Source: Clostridia bacterium
GTDB taxonomy: Bacteria; Aerophobota; Aerophobia; Aerophobales; AE-B3A
Length of the DNA: 12,788 nucleotides
NCBI GenBank assembly: GCA_030610745.1
Contig: JAUWRC010000029.1
Span: 1 to 12,788, forward strand
Reading direction: 5' to 3'
Shown here: one piece after another, positions 6,473 to 12,339 of the stretch
Position numbering within the stretch: the stretch's first letter is position 1
How the letters are laid out: each line of letters starts with the position of its first letter
Position numbers and translations under genes: made by a program
The notes under the pieces: model-generated
Databases searched by the model: none
What the model was told of the DNA's origin: nothing
Seen by the model: only the letters and a program-made list of their open reading frames with translations

Positions 6473-8134
6473 ATGGATAATTCTATAAAAAAACTAGTTG
6501 GGGACTTTCTCTATAAAGCTTGCCAGGAGTCTGGAATATCCCTGGAGCATCTTCCACCTATCTTTATCAACCAGCCAAAGAAAAAAGAACGGGGAGACCT
6601 TTCTACTAACCTTCCTTTCTCTTTATCTCAAAGAACAGGAAAATCTGCTTCCCAGATAGGTAAACTCCTAACTTCCCCTCTTGAGAATGAGAAGCTTTTC
6701 TCTAGAGTAGAATTTATCCTTCCCGGATTTATAAACTTTTTTATCTCCGACCTTTATCTTAAACAAACCCTCAAAAAACTCCTTATCCAGAAAGAGAAAT
6801 TCACTCAATTTTCTCTTGGTGAAGGTAAAAAGGTGCAAATAGAGTTTGTCTCAGCCAATCCCACCGGACCTCTTCATATTGGCCATGGAAGGGCGGCTGC
6901 CTTTGGAGATAGCATGGCTAATATTCTCTCCAGGGTAGGATATAAAGTAGAAAGAGAGTATTATATCAATGATGTGGGAGGACAAATAAAAAGGCTCTCT
7001 TCCTCAGTTTGGTCTCGACTAAGGGAATTGGAAGGAGAAAAAGTTTCCTTTCCCCAGGACGGATATAAGGGAGAGTATTTAATAGAAATAGCCAAAAAAG
7101 CCAGGAAAGAGCTGGGAAGTAAATTAAGTGAAACAGCCCCACACCTACTCGATCTATTGGGCAAGTTTGCCACTGATGAGATTCTCAAGGAAATCAAGGT
7201 CGATCTTGAGGCATTCGGGGTACGATTTGACAATTGGGTAAGAGAATCTAGCCTTCATCAAAAGAAAGCAATTCCCCAAGTGCTCTCCTATCTTCAAGAG
7301 AAAAACTGCCTTTATGAAAAGGATGGAGCTCTCTGGTTTAAGACCTCCTCATTCTTACCCGATGAAGAGGATAGAGTTTTAAGGCGCAGAAATGGAGATT
7401 ATACTTATTTTGCCAGTGATATTGCCTATCATCAAGATAAACTCCGCCGTGGGTTTGATAGAGTGATAGATATCTGGGGTGCCGACCATATAGGGTATGT
7501 TCCCCGGATGAAGGCAGCCATTCAGGCTTTAGATTATCCTGAAGAAGCCCTCGAGATAATTATCCATCAAATGGTGACTTTAAAGAGGGGGAAAAAGAGA
7601 GTTTCTGCCTCTACCCGTAAAGGAGAGTTCATTCCCTTAAAAGAGGTTCTAGATGAGGTAGGCAAGGATGCCGCTCGTTTTTTCTTTCTTTCTTGTACCT
7701 GCGGCTCTCACCTTGAGTTTGACTTAGAGCTGGCTAAAAAACAGACCCCGGAAAATCCTGTTTTTTACATTCAGTATGCTTACGCTCGTATCTGTAGTAT
7801 CTTAGAAAATGCTAGAGAAAACCGTATAAAGATAAAAAGTCCGGATGAGACGGGATTAGATTTATTGACCACACTTGAGGAAAGAGAACTAATGAGGAAG
7901 CTCTCTCTTTTACCTGATGAGGTATACGAAGCAGCAAAAAGTCTTGAACCTCATCGTCTCACTACTTACTTACAAGAGTTAGCTGCCCTTTTTCATCAGT
8001 TTTATACCCGCCATAGGGTAATAAATAGAGATAAAGAATTAACTCAGGCTCGCCTGCTATTAGTCAAAGCTATAAAAATCGCTATTGGAGACGTCCTTGG
8101 CCTTTTAGGAATTTCTGCTCCCCAGAAGATGTGA
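6473..8134 (+). CDS. argS: arginyl-tRNA synthetase
   Basis: Class I aminoacyl-tRNA synthetase that charges tRNA-Arg in the cytoplasm. In order: N-terminal Arg-specific Add-1 domain (about 1-105), a Rossmann catalytic core with SANPTGPLHIGHGRAAAFGD (HIGH at 135-138), the degenerate KMSKS region VSASTRKGEF from residue 377 that is normal for ArgRS, and a C-terminal DALR anticodon-binding domain ending in LGLLGISAPQKM. The length of 553 aa is typical. The ATG at 6473 lies 13 bp after the MITE-like element and has no recognisable Shine-Dalgarno, so initiation may rely on an A-rich leader or the site may have been altered by the insertion. No other start fits the family N-terminus better. The stop lies 11 bp from the stop of the convergent mgtE. 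Confidence 0.97.
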   Translation: MDNSIKKLVGDFLYKACQESGISLEHLPPIFINQPKKKERGDLSTNLPFSLSQRTGKSASQIGKLLTSPLENEKLFSRVEFILPGFINFFISDLYLKQTLKKLLIQKEKFTQFSLGEGKKVQIEFVSANPTGPLHIGHGRAAAFGDSMANILSRVGYKVEREYYINDVGGQIKRLSSSVWSRLRELEGEKVSFPQDGYKGEYLIEIAKKARKELGSKLSETAPHLLDLLGKFATDEILKEIKVDLEAFGVRFDNWVRESSLHQKKAIPQVLSYLQEKNCLYEKDGALWFKTSSFLPDEEDRVLRRRNGDYTYFASDIAYHQDKLRRGFDRVIDIWGADHIGYVPRMKAAIQALDYPEEALEIIIHQMVTLKRGKKRVSASTRKGEFIPLKEVLDEVGKDAARFFFLSCTCGSHLEFDLELAKKQTPENPVFYIQYAYARICSILENARENRIKIKSPDETGLDLLTTLEERELMRKLSLLPDEVYEAAKSLEPHRLTTYLQELAALFHQFYTRHRVINRDKELTQARLLLVKAIKIAIGDVLGLLGISAPQKM

Positions 8135-8145
8135 TGCTAGCCACC

Positions 8146-9540
8146 TCAGCCAAAGCCCAGAATACGTCTGGCTATCTCAAAATAGATTAAAAGGGAAGTT
8201 ATATCAACAACGGTGGTGATTAAGGGTCCAGAGACCACCGCTGGATCAAGGCCTAATTTTTCAAAAATAATAGGGAGGGCTGCTCCTAAAGAGGTGGCTA
8301 TAGTTACAGTAGCAATCATAGTAAGGCCCACTGTAAGTGCCAGGGGATAAAGAGGGGAACTTATTTGTAGGGTGAATGCTCTTATAAGAGTTAATAATCC
8401 TAAACCTACGCCTATCATTATGCCTATGAGGAATTCTTTTTTAATTACCCTCCAGATATCTCTCAGTCTTACCTCACCTGTGGCCAGGCTCCTTACCATT
8501 ACTGATGCTGCTTGAATACCAGCGTTTCCTCCTGTACCCATAAGTAGAGGGACAAAGAAAGCCAAGGGTAGCCATTTTTTCAAAGTAAAGGGAAATCTCT
8601 CCAGCATAATACTTGAGACAAAACCTGTTATCACTAAAATCGAGAGCCAGGTCATTCGGTGCTTAGCTATGGTGAAAGGCTTCGTAGACAAATAGTCTTC
8701 TGTATGTTTTCCTGCTGCCCCAAATTTATACATATCCTCGGTATTCTCTTCTCTAATTACGTCAATTAAATCATCTACGGTGATAATTCCTTTCATCTTT
8801 TGTTCATTGTCTACTACAGGCAGGGCTAAAAAATCATATTTGGCAATCCTTTTTGCTACTATTTCCTGGTCCATGTCAATGGGAATGGTGATGAGTTTGG
8901 TGTGTATGACCTCGTCTATCTTTTTCTCTGGCTCGGCCATAATTAAATCCTTAAGTGAAACTACACCTAACAGCTTATCCCTCCTATCCACTACATAAAT
9001 GTAATAAATCATCTCCAGGTCTTTTGCTGTTTCTCTCAGAGTTTTTAGTGCTTCTTCAATGCTAATTCCTTCCTCTATTTGAGCAAAGTCTGTGGTCATC
9101 CTCCCGCCGGCCGTGTTTTTATCATATTTCATTAACTCGCGCACATCCTGAGCTTCTTCTTTTTCCATAATAGCCAGAAAACGTGTCACCATCTTCTCTG
9201 GCAGCTGTTCAAAGAAATCTACTCTTTCATCGGGAGCAATTTCATCCAGGATTTCACCCTTACGAGTTTCATCAAATGCTCCTAAGAGCTCAACCTGGTC
9301 GTCTTTATCCATCTTTTCAAAAACACCAGCAGCAAAATCCACATCCCATGAAGAAAAAAGAGATACCCTGTCTTTGAGATTGAATTCTTTTAATATTTCC
9401 ACTGCCTCGATCGGTTCATAGTGGTAAAAAAGTTTCTTTAATTCCTTCTTTTTATTCTGGGAAAGCAATTCTTTGATTTCTGGCAATATAAGAAACATTC
9501 TGGAAAATTCCTTAGCCATTCCTTTATCTTCCTTATCCAC
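8146..9540 (-). CDS. mgtE: MgtE-family magnesium transporter
   Basis: Mg2+-gated channel/transporter of the inner membrane. The order is MgtE N domain (superhelical, LPEIKELLSQ onward), two CBS domains (starting near the segment TTDFAQIEEGISIEEALKTL), then a C-terminal membrane domain with five predicted helices. That domain carries the pore motif GTGGNAGIQAASVMVRSLAT (near residue 336) and DPAVVSGPLITTVVDITSLL, whose Asp matches the Mg2+-binding residue of the pore. An upstream ATG at 9618 extends the frame, but a TTGACA-17 nt-TAGACT promoter lies inside that extension and the only AGGAGG (9550-9555) points to the GTG at 9540 (464 aa, normal for the family). The ATG at 9519, preceded by AAGGAAG, is the alternative. 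The gene appears monocistronic, and the short leader leaves no room for a Mg2+ riboswitch. Confidence 0.95.
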   Translation of the reverse strand: MDKEDKGMAKEFSRMFLILPEIKELLSQNKKKELKKLFYHYEPIEAVEILKEFNLKDRVSLFSSWDVDFAAGVFEKMDKDDQVELLGAFDETRKGEILDEIAPDERVDFFEQLPEKMVTRFLAIMEKEEAQDVRELMKYDKNTAGGRMTTDFAQIEEGISIEEALKTLRETAKDLEMIYYIYVVDRRDKLLGVVSLKDLIMAEPEKKIDEVIHTKLITIPIDMDQEIVAKRIAKYDFLALPVVDNEQKMKGIITVDDLIDVIREENTEDMYKFGAAGKHTEDYLSTKPFTIAKHRMTWLSILVITGFVSSIMLERFPFTLKKWLPLAFFVPLLMGTGGNAGIQAASVMVRSLATGEVRLRDIWRVIKKEFLIGIMIGVGLGLLTLIRAFTLQISSPLYPLALTVGLTMIATVTIATSLGAALPIIFEKLGLDPAVVSGPLITTVVDITSLLIYFEIARRILGFG

Positions 9541-9549
9541 TTCTATCTT

Positions 9550-9555
9550 CCTCCT
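9550..9555 (-). promoter_or_regulatory. ribosome-binding site deciding the mgtE start
   Basis: AGGAGG on the minus strand, nine bases before the GTG at 9540. Nothing comparable precedes the ATG at 9618. Confidence 0.6.
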
Positions 9556-9574
9556 ATACTCAAAAGACTGCCTA

Positions 9575-9603
9575 AGTCTATTTAAATTCTTTCTTCTTGT
9601 CAA
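9575..9603 (-). promoter_or_regulatory. sigma-70-type promoter of mgtE
   Basis: On the minus strand, TTGACA (9598-9603), a 17-bp spacer and TAGACT (9575-9580) match the -35 and -10 boxes at 6/6 and 4/6. Transcription would begin near 9568 and give a leader of about 28 nt to the GTG at 9540. A 5-bp inverted repeat, AGACT/AGTCT (9565-9569 and 9575-9579), overlaps the -10 box and could be an operator. Confidence 0.6.
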
Positions 9604-9660
9604 TGTAGCGATAAGCATTGGGACTTGGAACGAATTTTACAAAGCAATGATTCGTTAGAT

Positions 9661-9706
9661 TTGCAAAAGTAGCTGAAAACTTGCAAATTAAATTAAAAAC
9701 TTGACA
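9661..9706 (+). repeat. three 20-bp phased TTG(A)CAAA repeats upstream of vapBC
   Basis: TTGCAAAA begins at 9661, TTGCAAAT at 9681 and TTGACAAAA at 9701, exactly 20 bp apart. The first two units end in AAAAC. The third copy is itself the -35 box of the vapBC promoter. The spacing equals about two helical turns, and A-tracts recur in phase, so bound protein or intrinsic curvature on one face of the DNA is plausible. Confidence 0.55.
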
Positions 9707-9728
9707 AAATTTTTTTTTGTTGTATATT
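9701..9728 (+). promoter_or_regulatory. promoter of the vapBC module
   Basis: TTGACA (9701-9706), a 16-bp T-rich spacer and TATATT (9723-9728) precede a strong GGAGGTGA (9739-9746) and the vapB ATG. TTGTTGTA occurs at 9717-9724 and 9727-9734, a 10-bp direct repeat across the -10 box. That is a natural candidate for the operator of the autoregulating AbrB-type antitoxin. Confidence 0.65.
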
Positions 9729-9753
9729 GTTGTAAAACGGAGGTGAGAAAAGA

Positions 9754-9999
9754 ATGCAGACTACTGTATCTAAAAGAGGCCAGACAGCTGTCCCTGCTAA
9801 TATCCGGCAAAAATACAAAATTACAGCCCAGGGCAAATTAGAATGGATAGATGAAGGAGAGGTAATCACTGTCATTCCTATTCCAAAGGATATTATATCA
9901 GTTTACCGGGGAAAATCAAAAGGACAAAAATTGGTAGAGCGACTTCTTAAGGAAAGGAAAAGAGAGAGAAAGCTTGAAAGGAAATTAGATGAAAGATGA
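9754..9999 (+). CDS. vapB: AbrB/MazE-type (VapB) antitoxin
   Basis: DNA-binding antitoxin of a type II toxin-antitoxin pair. Residues 3-45 form a SpoVT/AbrB swapped-hairpin domain (TTVSKRGQTAVPANIRQKYK, then LEWIDEGEVITVIPI), which normally dimerises and represses its own promoter. The C-terminal 25 residues are extremely basic and charged (KERKRERKLERKLDER) and would be the flexible toxin-binding tail. The length of 81 aa is usual. The start is supported by GGAGGTGA with a 7-nt spacer. The toxin gene overlaps the last 11 nt, the standard antitoxin-first order for coupled translation. Confidence 0.92.
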   Translation: MQTTVSKRGQTAVPANIRQKYKITAQGKLEWIDEGEVITVIPIPKDIISVYRGKSKGQKLVERLLKERKRERKLERKLDER

Positions 10000-10432
10000 A
10001 TCTACTAGATATGTTCTGGATACCTCAGCTTTGCTAGCTCTTCGCGAGGATGAGGCGGGAGCAGATAAGGTTGAGAAAATATTAAGAGAATCGGAAGAAG
10101 GTAAATGTGAAGTCTATCTCTCTTTTATGACCTTAATGGAATTATGCTATCGGGTGTGGCAGAACAAGGGAGAACAATTTGCCAAAGAGATCCTGGCTGA
10201 AACGGAGGCTTTACCTATTAAAAGAGTAGGAGAAAGAAAAGAGTTACTTATTAAAGCAGCTCGAATTAAAGCTTCTTTTCAACTCTCAGTGGCTGATTCC
10301 TGGATTATAGCTACTGCTTGGGAAAAGAAAGCTAACCTTGTTCATAAAGATCCAGAATTTGAGCAAGTAAAAGATATAGTGAGGTTAATGCCTCTTCCTT
10401 ATAAGACTAAGAAGTCTTTACGGAAGATATAA
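9989..10432 (+). CDS. vapC: PIN-domain ribonuclease toxin (VapC)
   Basis: Mg2+-dependent endoribonuclease toxin; VapC proteins usually cleave tRNA or rRNA loops. The PIN acidic residues are all visible: D11 in YVLDTSALLAL, E51 in FMTLMELCYR, D103 in LSVADSWIIATA and D121 in LVHKDPEFE, so catalytic competence is expected. The 147 aa are close to the family norm. The ATG is inside vapB and is preceded by AAAGGA (9977-9982). The basic tail YKTKKSLRKI is a little longer than usual. The target RNA cannot be inferred. Confidence 0.93.
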   Translation: MKDESTRYVLDTSALLALREDEAGADKVEKILRESEEGKCEVYLSFMTLMELCYRVWQNKGEQFAKEILAETEALPIKRVGERKELLIKAARIKASFQLSVADSWIIATAWEKKANLVHKDPEFEQVKDIVRLMPLPYKTKKSLRKI

Positions 10433-10481
10433 GAATAAAAGTAAGTAATAGTGAAAAATGGAATGTGTCCCTATTTTTATT

Positions 10482-10509
10482 TTGACTTTTTGGAATTTTC
10501 TTATAGTAT
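10482..10509 (+). promoter_or_regulatory. possible promoter for the abiE-like pair
   Basis: TTGACT (10482-10487), 16 bp, then TAGTAT (10504-10509; 4/6 to the -10 consensus) lies 34 bp before the AbiEi-like start. Just upstream, GGAATGTGTCCCTATTTTT (from 10460) resembles the terminal repeats that flank REP-associated transposons and may be a lone remnant end. Confidence 0.35.
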
Positions 10510-10543
10510 TTCTGTAAATTGATAAAAATGTCAATATAAAGAA

Positions 10544-11185
10544 ATGAAATTTAATGAATTTGTTAAAATCTACCAACAAGCACCCCTAATAGATTCAAGC
10601 ACCTTTTCTTTATATAATGAAAAACCTCAAAGCCTGCGGCGCCAGGTGAGAGAATGGGTAAGAAAGGATTACCTTATACCCTTAAAAAGGGGATTATATA
10701 TTTTTAGTGACGAGTGGCGCAAGATCCAGCCTTCTGTTTTATTCATGGCTAATTTTTTGGTCTTACCCTCTTATGTAAGTTTGGAGTATGCCCTTAGTTT
10801 TTATGAGCTCATTCCTGAGAAAGTTACAACAGTTACCTCCGTGACTACAAAGAAAACTAAGATTTTTACAAATTTACTGGGAAGCTTTGAATATCGCTCA
10901 ATAAAGGAGGATTTATTTTTTGGATTTAAAAAAGAGATAGATAAGGAGGGAAAGGAATTTTTTATTGCTCTACCGGAGAAGGCTTTACTTGATTATTTCT
11001 ATTTAAACCCTCATTTCCAGGGGAATTTTTCAGAATTAGAATCTCTCAGATTGCAGAACTTAGAGGCTTTGAATATAAAATTATTGGAGACTTATGGATT
11101 AAAATACAATAAAAGAATAAGAAAAATTGCCCAGGTTTTGACCAGATTTGTAAAAAAAGAAACCACCAGATACAAGCGTTTATGA
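10544..11185 (+). CDS. abiEi: AbiEi-family antitoxin (winged-helix regulator)
   Basis: Predicted transcriptional-repressor antitoxin of an AbiE-type (type IV) toxin-antitoxin pair. The N-terminal about 60 residues form a winged helix-turn-helix, with SLRRQVREWVRKDYLIPLKR as recognition and linker region and GLYIF as the wing strand, the usual signature. It is followed by the conserved segment LPSYVSLEYALSFYELIPE and a C-terminal domain containing ALPEKALLDYFYL. The C-terminus is basic (KKETTRYKRL). The length of 213 aa is normal for the short form. There is no clear Shine-Dalgarno before the ATG, only A-rich sequence. One base separates its stop from the next ATG, so the two genes are co-translated. 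In known systems AbiEi represses the operon and counteracts the toxin without direct contact. Confidence 0.88.
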   Translation: MKFNEFVKIYQQAPLIDSSTFSLYNEKPQSLRRQVREWVRKDYLIPLKRGLYIFSDEWRKIQPSVLFMANFLVLPSYVSLEYALSFYELIPEKVTTVTSVTTKKTKIFTNLLGSFEYRSIKEDLFFGFKKEIDKEGKEFFIALPEKALLDYFYLNPHFQGNFSELESLRLQNLEALNIKLLETYGLKYNKRIRKIAQVLTRFVKKETTRYKRL

Positions 11186-11186
11186 A

Positions 11187-11987
11187 ATGAAAGATTATAT
11201 CAAAGAAATTGTTAATGAGAAATTTTCTCTTCAGGATAGCAGGAATCGGATAAGAGAATATATCCAGAAGTTTTTATTTTACATTCTCTACAAAAGGAAA
11301 CTTTACAAAGATTTAGTCTTTGTCGGCGGAACGGCTTTGAGGTTTCTTTACGGGATAAAAAGATTTTCTGAAAATCTGTATTTTAGCCTATCTTATAAAG
11401 CGAAAAAGTACGATTTCAAAAATATTCTGAAGATTGCCCAGGAGGAGTTCATTGCTTCAGGTTATAAGATAGAGGTAAAATACGACATAAGTAAAAATGT
11501 TCACAGCGCATTTTTGAAATTTCCCGGCCTGCTCTTTGAATATGGCTTAAGTCCACACAAAGATGAAAAGATTTCCATTAAAATGGAGATAGATACAAAT
11601 CCTCCTCAGGGGGGACGGGAGGAAGTTACCTTGTATAACTCTATTTTTATGTTTTATATTCTTCATTATGATTTGCCATCTTTATTTGCTGGAAAATTGC
11701 ATGCTTTATTATGTCGTAAATACACCAAGGGAAGAGATTGGTATGACCTGTTATGGTATTTAACAACCTTTAAAGAGTTAGAACCCAATTTTGTTATGCT
11801 TAATAATGCCATAGGGCAAACTAGAGAGAAGCCTTTGCGGATTGATAAGAAAAACTGGAAGGATAAATTGAGGAACGCAATTGATAATTTTGATATCAAG
11901 AAAACAAAGAATGATGTTCGACGCTTTCTTGAGAACCGAGGAGAAATAGAACTTTTAACCAAAGAAAATCTCTATAGGCTTTTATAA
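11187..11987 (+). CDS. abiEii: AbiEii/AbiGii-family nucleotidyltransferase-fold toxin lacking the DxD aspartates
   Basis: Partner of the preceding antitoxin, a DNA polymerase beta-type nucleotidyltransferase fold. The GG motif (GGTALRFLYG, 47-56) is intact, as are KMEIDTNPP (about 131-139) and the C-terminal signature AGKLHALLCRKYTKGRDWYD. The expected RFSEDLDFSL reads RFSENLYFSL: residue 63 is Asn (AAT, 11373-11375) and residue 65 is Tyr (TAT, 11379-11381). Each differs from GAT by one base. The DxD pair binds catalytic metal in this fold, so transferase activity is probably lost while folding is kept. The 266-aa frame has no other damage. It could be an early pseudogene, a tamed toxin, or one kept as an NTP-, RNA- or partner-binding protein. 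The ATG follows the AbiEi stop by one base. Confidence 0.88.
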   Translation: MKDYIKEIVNEKFSLQDSRNRIREYIQKFLFYILYKRKLYKDLVFVGGTALRFLYGIKRFSENLYFSLSYKAKKYDFKNILKIAQEEFIASGYKIEVKYDISKNVHSAFLKFPGLLFEYGLSPHKDEKISIKMEIDTNPPQGGREEVTLYNSIFMFYILHYDLPSLFAGKLHALLCRKYTKGRDWYDLLWYLTTFKELEPNFVMLNNAIGQTREKPLRIDKKNWKDKLRNAIDNFDIKKTKNDVRRFLENRGEIELLTKENLYRLL

Positions 11988-12001
11988 ATAAGGAGACCAG
12001 G

Positions 12002-12148
12002 ATAGATTTTTATGAGGTGATAAAGAAAAGGCGAAGTATTAGAAAATACAAAGACCAGCCAGTAGCTTTAACTCCACCAGGTTATCCAGCTATTTCACCA
12101 GAACTTAAGTGGAGAAAACCATGGGATGAGGTAATTAAATTTTTATAG
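12002..12148 (+). pseudogene. internally deleted nitroreductase-family remnant
   Basis: The frame reads IDFYEVIKKRRSIRKYKDQP, the classic N-terminus of FMN-dependent nitroreductases with the phosphate-binding RRSIR, and then passes directly to ALTPPGYPAISPELKWRKPW and DEVIKFL, a typical C-terminus. Only about 48 codons remain where the family has about 170-200, so the middle, including most of the FMN and active-site region, is gone. The junction lies near 12062-12070. A good AAGGAGA (11990-11996) is followed at 5 nt by ATA (12002) where the start codon should be, so translation is also doubtful. The TAG at 12146-12148 runs directly into a repeat tract. Confidence 0.75.
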
Positions 12149-12169
12149 CGTACAGCGTTTAGCGTATAG
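12148..12169 (-). repeat. inverted copy of the ACGCTATACGCTA repeat
   Basis: The reverse complement matches 1529-1550 at 21 of 22 positions. It starts at the last base of the nitroreductase remnant's stop codon. Further units of a CTGTAAACTGTAAGCGGTAAG type continue to about 12210. I see no gene between 12149 and 12324. Confidence 0.6.
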
Positions 12170-12221
12170 TTTTTCTAACTGTAAACTGTAAGCGGTAAGA
12201 AACAAGCGGTTATCGGTTCGC

Positions 12222-12276
12222 AACGAAGCAATTCCAATGAGATTGCCACACTCGGCTACACCTCGCTCGCAATGAC
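12222..12276 (-). repeat. second REP-like element, inverted copy of the 4542 element
   Basis: CACACTCGGCTACACCTCGC followed by TCGCAATGAC (12247-12276) is the reverse complement of the first arm at 4542-4571 with two mismatches. AATGAGATTGC (12236-12246) is identical to 4601-4611. The far arm is degraded, so this copy no longer folds as well as the first. Confidence 0.65.
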
Positions 12277-12311
12277 ACCCCCGAATGCCGAACGCTGGGT
12301 TAGCAGGTCGA

Positions 12312-12339
12312 TGAACAACGAACTATGAACTATGAACTA
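12312..12339 (+). repeat. AACAACGAACTATGAACTA repeat tract containing the next start codon
   Basis: GAACAACGAACTATGAAC mirrors the tract at 185-203, here with CTATGAAC doubled, followed by TAAATTTAAGAG. The ATG at 12325, the most upstream start of the following gene, lies inside one unit. Confidence 0.6.

Noticed and set aside
8135..8145. Bidirectional terminator between the convergent argS and mgtE
   Set aside because: Only 11 bp separate the stop codons, with no inverted repeat in or around them. Transcripts presumably overlap or end inside the opposite gene.
8780..8998. Forward-strand open frames opposite mgtE, and reverse frames opposite the ABC, mutM, htrA and argS genes
   Set aside because: They are antisense shadows of strongly recognisable genes, lack ribosome-binding sites and have low-complexity, Ser-rich translations.
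9541..9618. N-terminal extension of MgtE starting at the ATG at 9618
   Set aside because: There is no ribosome-binding site before it, and a good promoter lies within the extension.
9541..9753. Mg2+ riboswitch (ykoK-type) upstream of mgtE
   Set aside because: The predicted leader is under 30 nt and no M-box helices are seen.
10400..10420. AAGACT/AGTCTT hairpin near the end of vapC as a terminator
   Set aside because: It lies inside the coding sequence and is followed by only two or three T's.
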